Source: Actinacidiphila glaucinigra (GTDB lineage Bacteria > Actinomycetota > Actinomycetes > Streptomycetales > Streptomycetaceae). From it: 64,000 nucleotides of DNA. The position numbers were made by a program, and so were the translations under genes. The notes below the pieces were generated by a model. It did no database searches. It had not been told where the DNA came from and saw only the letters and a program-made list of their open reading frames with translations. This document shows positions 58,402 through 64,000 of the stretch, piece after piece (position 1 is the first letter of the stretch; each line of letters starts with the position of its first letter). The stretch is from contig NZ_FZOF01000007.1 in the NCBI RefSeq assembly GCF_900188405.1, forward strand, positions 310,001-374,000, in the 5' to 3' direction.

Positions 58402-60105
58402 ATGAGGATCGATGGCGCCGCGGTCGCCTTACGGCCGCGGTGGTTGCTGACGCTGCCCCTGCTGTGGGCACTGCTGGTCGCGCTCGGCGCGCTGGTGACC
58501 GGCCCGTGGGCCGGCCGGTGGCCGGTGCCGGCGGAGGACGCCGTCGTCCGGTACCTGTCCGAGCACCGCACCGGCGCGGGCGACGCGGTCTCGCAGGGGC
58601 TGTCCCTGGTCGCGGGCACACAGGGTGTGATCGCCGTGACGCTGCTCTGCGTGGTGGCGCTGCTCGTGCTGCCGCGCACCCCGCGGCGGGCCGCGGCGTA
58701 CTTCCTGGCCGGTGCGGTGGCGGCGCAGTCGGCGGTCTTCGTCCTCGTCACCATGTGCGTGGAACGGCTCCGCCCGGACGTGCCGCACCTGGAGCAGGCG
58801 CCGCCGGCCTCGAGCTTCCCCTCCGGGCACTCGGGGGCCGCGCTCGCCCTGTACGGGGGCCTGGCCGTGCTCGCGGCCCGCGGGACGCGCCACCCCTGGC
58901 GGCTGCCCGCGGTCGCGCTGCTGCTGTGCCTCCCGGCGGCGGTGGCGGTGTCGCGGCTGTACGCGGGGATGCACCACCCCAGTGACGTCGTCGGCGGTCT
59001 CCTCAACGGCGCCTGCAGCCTGTTCGTGCTGGCCCGCGCCCTGCCGCCGTCCGGGGGACCGCACGGAAGGCCGCCCGGCCCCCGCTCCCGCGCCGCCGCC
59101 GGGGGACGCGGGGCCGTCGTCGTCCGGCACCCGCATGCCTGCCCCGACGAACTGGCCGAGGCGATTCGCGCCGTCCTGGACCGCCACGGCTACACCGACC
59201 AGCGGTGGACCCTCACCACGGTGGAGCGCCCCAACGGCGAACTCGAGGCGCTGGCGGCGCGACACGGCACGGCGCTGGTCGTGGCCTGCGGCGGCGACGG
59301 CACCGTCCGCGCCTGCGCCGAGCCCCTGCTGGGCACGGACACCGCCCTGGCGATCGTGCCGTGCGGTACCGGCAACCTGCTCGCCCGCAACCTCCGCCTG
59401 CCCCTGGATCCGGCAGCGGCCCTGGAGCGAGCGCTCGCGGGGCGGACCACCCGCATCGACGTGGGGCGGGTGCACGGCGACGGGCTGCCCGCGACCTGCT
59501 TCACCGTCATGGCCGGCGCCGGCTTCGACGCCGCCATGGTGCGTGACGCCTCGGACCGGCTCAAGGCGCGCCTGGGCTGGAGCGCCTACGTCGTGTCCGG
59601 GGCCGGGCATCTCACCGACCCCCGCATGCATCTGGCGATGCGTCTGGACGGCGGCCCGGAGCTGCAGCGCCGGGCCCGGATGGTCCTCATCGGCAACGTC
59701 GGCGTCCTCCAGGGCGGCCTGCCGCTGCTGCCCGCGGCGCGCCCCGACAGCGGCCGGCTGGACCTCGTGCTGCTCAACCCCCGTGGCCTGACCGGATGGG
59801 CGGCCGCCGCGGGGCACCTGGCGGTACGCATGCTGCCGCGCCGCGCCGGGCGGTCCGGTGACACCGCCACCGGATCGCCCGTGGCCCGCGGGGCACTGGA
59901 GTACTTCCAGGCCCGGCGGATCGACATCGGCTTCGCCACGCCCCAGGCACGCGAACTCGACGGCGACGTCGTCGCCGACGGCACCCGGCTCACGATCGAG
60001 GTCCAGCCCGGGGCCCTCCCCGTCCGCCTGCCCGCCCCCACTCCCGTACCCGCCGCCGCCCGTGCTCCCCGGCACGACGACCACGCCGTCACCTCCGGCG
60101 GCTGA
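58402..60105 (+). CDS. Bifunctional PAP2 phosphatase / diacylglycerol kinase
   Basis: A 567-residue fusion from ATG 58402. The N-terminal PAP2 phosphatase is membrane embedded (~10-215), with the three phosphatase motifs at 'VERLRPDVPH', 'PSGHSGAALAL' and 'SRLYAGMHHPSDVVGG'. The C-terminal diacylglycerol-kinase-like domain (~240-550) has 'VVACGGDGTVRACAEPLL' and 'PCGTGNLLARNLRLPLD', the catalytic nucleotide motifs. Such fusions can remove and add phosphate on lipid or isoprenoid intermediates. It forms an operon with a YihY/BrkB gene 30 bases downstream. Confidence 0.92.
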   Translation: MRIDGAAVALRPRWLLTLPLLWALLVALGALVTGPWAGRWPVPAEDAVVRYLSEHRTGAGDAVSQGLSLVAGTQGVIAVTLLCVVALLVLPRTPRRAAAYFLAGAVAAQSAVFVLVTMCVERLRPDVPHLEQAPPASSFPSGHSGAALALYGGLAVLAARGTRHPWRLPAVALLLCLPAAVAVSRLYAGMHHPSDVVGGLLNGACSLFVLARALPPSGGPHGRPPGPRSRAAAGGRGAVVVRHPHACPDELAEAIRAVLDRHGYTDQRWTLTTVERPNGELEALAARHGTALVVACGGDGTVRACAEPLLGTDTALAIVPCGTGNLLARNLRLPLDPAAALERALAGRTTRIDVGRVHGDGLPATCFTVMAGAGFDAAMVRDASDRLKARLGWSAYVVSGAGHLTDPRMHLAMRLDGGPELQRRARMVLIGNVGVLQGGLPLLPAARPDSGRLDLVLLNPRGLTGWAAAAGHLAVRMLPRRAGRSGDTATGSPVARGALEYFQARRIDIGFATPQARELDGDVVADGTRLTIEVQPGALPVRLPAPTPVPAAARAPRHDDHAVTSGG

Positions 60106-60135
60106 ATCGCCGCCGCCGAACCAGTCAGGAGAACG

Positions 60136-61089
60136 ATGGGCACCGCCACCCGCGTCCCGCAGCGACGCGACGTGCAGGGCGAAGAGCTGTCCGGCGACGA
60201 GGCATGGGCCGCGCTGCGCCGGTACGGCGGCTGGAGCCTGCTGCGCGATTCCTTCGTGCGGTTCCGCTACGCCGACGGCTTCAGCCACTCCCGTGCGCTG
60301 GCCCTGCAGACGGTCCTTGCCATCGTCCCCTTCGCCATCGCCGTGATCGGCCTGTCGAGCGTCCTGCACACCGACGACATCGGCCGCGTCGCCGAACTGA
60401 CCGTGCGCCGGATCGCGAGCGGCCCCAGCCAGGAGGTGATCGACGACGCCCTGCGGCAGAGCCACCGGCAGGGCGACGGCGGTGGGCGGGCGGCCCTGTG
60501 GCTCGGGCTGCTGTTCTCGGTCGCCAACGTCACCACCGCCCTCTGCCAGGTCGAACGCGGCGCCAACCGCATCTACGGCGTCGAGCGCGACCGCCCGTTC
60601 CTCCAGAAGTACAGCCGCGGGCTCGTGATGGCCGTGCTGGCCGGCATACCGCTGGGGCTCAGCTTCGTCCTCACCGTCCTGGGCGCCCACCTGACCCGCG
60701 CCCTGGCGCAGGTCTACCACCTGGACACGGCGACCACGCACGCCTGGGACGCCCTGCGCCTGCCCCTCGGGACGCTCCTCGCGGTGCTCGCCACCAGCGC
60801 GATCTTCCGCCGCTCACCCCGCCGCGACCAACCCGGCTACACCTGGCTCGCCTTCGGCGCGACGGTGTACCTGGTGCTGTGGATCACGTCGACCTGGGCA
60901 CTGAGCCTGTACGTCGGGGCGAGCGGCTCCTTCACCAGCATGTACGGGCCGCTCAGCGCGTTCGTCGCGCTGCTCCTGTGGTCCTACCTCACCTCGGTCG
61001 CGCTCTTCCTGGGCCTCGCGTTCGCCGCCCAACTGGAGGCGGTACGCGCCGGTGTGCGGCAACCGGCCACCGACGACCCCGGCGTGTGA
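60136..61089 (+). CDS. YihY/virulence factor BrkB-family membrane protein
   Basis: A 317-residue protein from ATG 60136, with AGGAGAA just upstream. It has the six-helix YihY pattern: 'FRYADGFSHSRALALQTVLAIVPFAIAVIGLSSVL', 'AALWLGLLFSVANVTTALCQVERGANRIYGVERDRPFLQKY', and later helices 'WLAFGATVYLVLWITSTWALSLYVGASGSFTSMYGPLSAFVALLLWSYLTSVALFLG'. YihY proteins are proposed envelope or lipid-linked membrane proteins. It is co-transcribed with the PAP2/diacylglycerol kinase fusion, suggesting a shared membrane-lipid job. Confidence 0.92.
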   Translation: MGTATRVPQRRDVQGEELSGDEAWAALRRYGGWSLLRDSFVRFRYADGFSHSRALALQTVLAIVPFAIAVIGLSSVLHTDDIGRVAELTVRRIASGPSQEVIDDALRQSHRQGDGGGRAALWLGLLFSVANVTTALCQVERGANRIYGVERDRPFLQKYSRGLVMAVLAGIPLGLSFVLTVLGAHLTRALAQVYHLDTATTHAWDALRLPLGTLLAVLATSAIFRRSPRRDQPGYTWLAFGATVYLVLWITSTWALSLYVGASGSFTSMYGPLSAFVALLLWSYLTSVALFLGLAFAAQLEAVRAGVRQPATDDPGV

Positions 61090-61154
61090 CCTCCGGTGTG
61101 CCTGCCAAGCTCGCCGGCCGGGTGCGGCCGCTGACCAGGCTCGTGCCCGCCGGC

Positions 61155-61610
61155 TTACCTCGCAGGCTGACGGCCGCCGTCCTGGACGGTCGCGATCCGA
61201 ACCGCGTACCAGCCGGTCATGTACGCAAGCGCCATGTGCCCCAGAAAGAAGATCTGAATGGCTGCGTCCCCCGAGACGATGAATTCCGTGAAGCCTTCAA
61301 CGGTGAAGACGTGCAGTGTCCAGGCATCTCCCGCAAACGAAACACATGCCAGGGCCAGGGGTGCGGCCTTCGATCGCATGACCCAACGTGCAGGCGGGAG
61401 CATCAGCAGCAGCCAGGAGATGAGCCCACCGACGACGCCCGCGATGCCACCGAACAAGCAGCCGAGGACAGGGAAGGCAGAGCTCGGATAGAAGGAGATC
61501 TCAGCGCTTCCCCCCAGTAGCAAGCCGGAGATCATCGCGATACCGGGCATACCGATGAGGAGGCGAAACCTCCAAGCGGCCACGCTCTGAGATGCCTGCG
61601 GCTCGGTCAC
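61155..61610 (-). CDS. Hypothetical membrane protein
   Basis: A 151-residue protein from ATG 61610 with four hydrophobic helices: 'FRLLIGMPGIAMISGLLLGG', 'FPVLGCLFGGIAGVVGGLISWLLLMLPP', 'PLALACVSFAGDAWTLHVF' and 'GDAAIQIFFLGHMALAYMTGWYAV'. Its codon use is a little less GC-biased than the neighbours, which may mark later acquisition. It is convergent with the YihY gene. Function unknown. Confidence 0.7.
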   Translation of the reverse strand: MTEPQASQSVAAWRFRLLIGMPGIAMISGLLLGGSAEISFYPSSAFPVLGCLFGGIAGVVGGLISWLLLMLPPARWVMRSKAAPLALACVSFAGDAWTLHVFTVEGFTEFIVSGDAAIQIFFLGHMALAYMTGWYAVRIATVQDGGRQPAR

Positions 61611-61646
61611 CTGAAATCACCCGTCCATGGAATGGGATTCGTCGCT

Positions 61647-62502
61647 TCAGCCCCCGCGCGGTGCGGACCGTTCGTCGGGGCGCGGCTGCGGAGACCGGCG
61701 ATCGTCACCCTGAACAGCCGCACCGGGGGACGACCTGAGGTCGGCCCCGACCCTGTCCAGCATCTGGCCGAGCAGGTGGAAGGCCCTTGCCCGGGTGGGT
61801 GCTTGGCGGAATGTCCCGGACCAGTAGACGTCGGTGTACCCCTCGACGGCGGTCAGGGTCTCCACGTCGTTCCGGGCGGCCAGCACGTGCAGGAACCGCA
61901 CGTAGTCGCCGATGTCCGTGCCGGGCGGGTGCCGCGCCATGAAGGTCCGCAGGCGCGGGGCCAGCGCGGGCAGTGTTCGCTCCGTCGGGAAGACGACGGC
62001 CAGGCCGGCGAGGGCGAGTCGCACCGCCGGGCATTCGGCCTGCCATCGGGCCAGGAGTTCCGGCGTGCGGGACCCGACGGCCGCCCGGGCCCGGACTTCG
62101 CTGTCCGGGTCCGCGTGGGGTGGGGTGTCGGGCCGGCAGCCAGCCAGTTGACGTTCCGAGACCGTGGCGGCCCTGAACAGGGTGTGTGCCGCTCCGAATC
62201 GCTCCCGGGGGGGGGACCCGGTCGTCGGTGGCCAGCACCGCGAGCAACACCAACCCCTCGGCGGTCTCGGCCCGGCATGTGTCCTGGTGGAGGATCTCGC
62301 TGTAGAAGTCGCCGAGGAACCGGTGGTCGTCCTCCCAGCACGGACTTGCCTGAGGCACGAACAGCATGGGGGCCTGGCACGCCCGGTGCCGGTCGGGCAG
62401 ACGGTCGGCGATGACGTCCCGGAAGATCCGCCGTATCGGCGGGCCGAAGACGCGGCCGGTCCGCCACGCCTCCTGGAGTGCCCCGGGTCGATCACTCGTC
62501 AT
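61647..62502 (-). pseudogene. Hypothetical gene frameshifted at a C9 tract
   Basis: The gene starts at ATG 62502 ('MTSDRPGALQEAWRTGRVFGPP') and is open to about 62215. There it must shift to continue as 'RERFGAAHTLFRAATVSERQLAG', which is open to the stop at 61647. The break coincides with a C9 run on the coding strand (62207-62215). Losing one C restores a single 284-residue frame. The rest ('YVRFLHVLAARNDVETLTAVEGY') looks like a normal helical protein of unknown family. It may be a real mutation, a slippage-switched gene or a sequencing error. Confidence 0.7.
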
Positions 62503-62556
62503 CGGCGCAGCGTACTGGGCGAGCGCCGCATCACGCCCGCCGCAGGGAGGGAACCG

Positions 62557-63405
62557 TCAGGCCGCCGAGCCGGTGGCGTCGTGGTCGGTGGACAGCGCGA
62601 GGGCCCGCCAGGCGTCGGTCTCCTTGCGGAGCTCCGCGATCTTGCCGTCCATCGCGGCGGCGCAGTCGCTGCCGAGTTGGGCGCGCATCGGCGGGTGGTC
62701 GGAGTCGGCGAGCTCGATCATGGCCCTCGCGCCCTTGACCGGGTCGCCGGGCTGGCCGTGGTTGAGCCCGGGGACGGCGTCGCGCACCGCGCCCGCGGTG
62801 GCGGCGTAGTCGTCGATCACCCGGCCCTCGGTGTGGAGGCTGGACGCGTCGAGGAAGTCGGTGCGGAAGTAACCCGGTTCGACGATGACGACGTGGATGC
62901 CCAGCGGGGCCAGTTCGCCGTGGAGGGCCTCGGACAGCCCCTCCACAGCGAACTTGGTGGAGCAGTAGACACCGAAGCCAGGCGCGCCGCGGAAACCGCC
63001 GATGGAGCTGAGGTTGAGGATGCGGCCCGACCTCTGCCGGCGCATGACCGGCAGGACGGCGCGGGTGACGTTGGCCAGTCCGAAGACGTTTGTCTCGTAG
63101 ACCGCCCGGAACGCCGCGTCGGAGGTCTCCTCCACCGCGCCCAGCACGCCGCGTCCGGCGTTGTTGACCAGGACGTCGATCCTGCCGAAGGCGTACACGG
63201 CCGCGTCGACCGCCGCACGGGCCTGCGCATCTTCGGTCACGTCCAGGGCGACCGCGAGCACGCGTTCGCCGTACGCGGAGAGCGCCTGTTCCACGTCCCG
63301 GGGGTTGCGTGCCGTCGCCACGACGCGGTCGCCGCGTTCCAGCGCCTGACGCGCGAGTTCCAGCCCGAATCCGCGGGCCGCGCCGGTGATGAACCAAGTG
63401 ATCAT
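62557..63405 (-). CDS. Short-chain dehydrogenase/reductase (SDR)
   Basis: A 282-residue classical SDR. Coenzyme motif 'GAARGFG' at ~8-14, 'NNAG' near 85, the active-site pair in 'YCSTKFAVEGLSEALHGE', and a Ser in 'LNLSSIGGF'. It should reduce or oxidise a ketone or alcohol with NAD(P)H. It lies 19 bases after a second SDR-like gene on the same strand, so the two are probably co-transcribed. Substrate unknown. Confidence 0.93.
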   Translation of the reverse strand: MITWFITGAARGFGLELARQALERGDRVVATARNPRDVEQALSAYGERVLAVALDVTEDAQARAAVDAAVYAFGRIDVLVNNAGRGVLGAVEETSDAAFRAVYETNVFGLANVTRAVLPVMRRQRSGRILNLSSIGGFRGAPGFGVYCSTKFAVEGLSEALHGELAPLGIHVVIVEPGYFRTDFLDASSLHTEGRVIDDYAATAGAVRDAVPGLNHGQPGDPVKGARAMIELADSDHPPMRAQLGSDCAAAMDGKIAELRKETDAWRALALSTDHDATGSAA

Positions 63406-63424
63406 GACAGCGGGCCTCCCGGAT

Positions 63425-64000
63425 TCAGTGCGCGATGAGGTTCTGGCCGCCGTCGATGTCGTACGTCCCGCCGGTGAGCGCGTCGTTGCACATGATGTGG
63501 GTGGCGAGCGCGGCGACGTCGGCAGGGCCGACGACCCGCCGGATGGGCAGTTCGGCGCGCAGTTCCTCGCGCCGGGCCTCGAGTCGGTCGCCCAGGAGCG
63601 ACGCCGACAGGGAGGTGTCGACGAATCCGGCGGCGATGAGGTTGACGCGGATCGGCGCCAGCTCGAGCGCCAGGTTCGCGGTGAGTGCGGGCAGGGCCGC
63701 GGTCAGGGTGGACGCGACGGCCAGGCCGACGCCGGGTCGCCGGCCGCCCGTGCCGCCGATGAACAGCAGTGTTCCGCCGGGACGGACCTTGTCGGCGCTG
63801 TAGAGCGCCACCCCCAAGGTCATGGCGAGGCGTTCGCCGAAGTGACGGCGGGCCTCTGCGAGGTCCATGTCGGCCAGCGGCATGTAGAAGGGGCTGCCGG
63901 CGGTGAGCAGCACGTGGTCGACCGTGCCGGGCAGGCCCTGGAAGAACTCCTCGAGGCGGTCGGTGTCCGTGGCGTCGAAGGCCGCGGTGCTCACGGGGTG
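63425..64000 (-). CDS. SDR-family protein, 5' end beyond window
   Basis: At least 191 residues of an SDR running off the right edge. Visible: 'VDHVLLTAGSPFYMPLADMDLAEARRHFGERL', 'GGTLLFIGGTGGRRPGVGLAVASTLTAALPALTANLALELAPIRVNLIAAGFVDTSL', and the closing 'GGTYDIDGGQNLIAH'. The usual YxxxK is not present; the place it would occupy reads 'STLTAALPALTAN'. It is therefore a divergent SDR, probably with altered chemistry. It is upstream of, and in operon with, the classical SDR. Confidence 0.85.
   Translation of the reverse strand, partial: HPVSTAAFDATDTDRLEEFFQGLPGTVDHVLLTAGSPFYMPLADMDLAEARRHFGERLAMTLGVALYSADKVRPGGTLLFIGGTGGRRPGVGLAVASTLTAALPALTANLALELAPIRVNLIAAGFVDTSLSASLLGDRLEARREELRAELPIRRVVGPADVAALATHIMCNDALTGGTYDIDGGQNLIAH

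Noticed and set aside
1..64000. tRNA or rRNA genes
   Set aside because: I looked for T-arm-like GTTCGA motifs and rRNA landmarks and found none in a valid cloverleaf context; a tRNAscan run would settle it.

Overview
The window reads as chromosomal DNA of a Streptomyces or very close relative. It is very GC-rich with strong G/C third-position bias, uses GTG and TTG starts freely, and carries families typical of that genus: a WhiB protein, TIGR04222, ECF41-type sigma factors with SnoaL tails, a PAS-GAF-PP2C-HATPase phosphatase, a CGNR/ABATE regulator and a LAETG-type sortase substrate. No rRNA, tRNA or CRISPR array was seen. The mix of regulators, transporters and isolated metabolic genes, with two insertion sequences, resembles a chromosome arm rather than the core.

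Region by region. 0-5.7 kb: the 3' end of a GH35 beta-galactosidase, small hypothetical genes, an AMIN-like secreted protein and a wall-anchored DUF1996 protein ending in LAETG. 5.7-10.6 kb: a leucine-rich-repeat-variant protein divergent from a HelD-like RNA polymerase remodeller (HelR). HelR has a rifamycin-associated-element-like palindrome on its promoter and a leader of stacked palindromes. 10.6-17.5 kb: a secreted lysozyme-like protein, a SulP transporter divergent from a MerR regulator, a TIGR04222 protein, a membrane protein, and an SRPBCC/CGNR divergon. 18-21 kb: a complete class I P450 operon (ferredoxin, FAD reductase, P450). 21-37 kb: accessory stretch with three scattered SMI1/KNR4 proteins, a DUF6193 protein, a VanZ-like protein, a septum-formation-like protein, a PP2C phosphatase, DoxX and a macrolide-type glycosyltransferase. 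33.9-40.1 kb: a ThDP 2-keto-acid decarboxylase, a GMC oxidoreductase and an aldehyde dehydrogenase.

40.5-49.4 kb is a regulatory and redox neighbourhood: a multidomain SpoIIE-type phosphatase, a sigma-like protein that has lost its sigma-4 domain, a WhiB protein, two intact ECF41 sigma factors and an orphan QcrB-like cytochrome b. An IS630-family element sits exactly in the stop codon of the second intact sigma gene. An IS701-family element then inserted at that element's right junction; both target duplications are legible.

52-64 kb holds a secreted carboxylesterase divergent from a MerR regulator, a DHA2 drug exporter divergent from a universal stress protein, a PAP2/diacylglycerol-kinase fusion in operon with a YihY/BrkB protein, a gene frameshifted at a C9 tract, and two SDR dehydrogenases, the last cut by the window edge.

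The observations most worth following are the helR promoter and leader, the sigma/WhiB/cytochrome b cluster with its truncated sigma, the stop-codon IS insertion and its relative dating, and the C9 frameshift.
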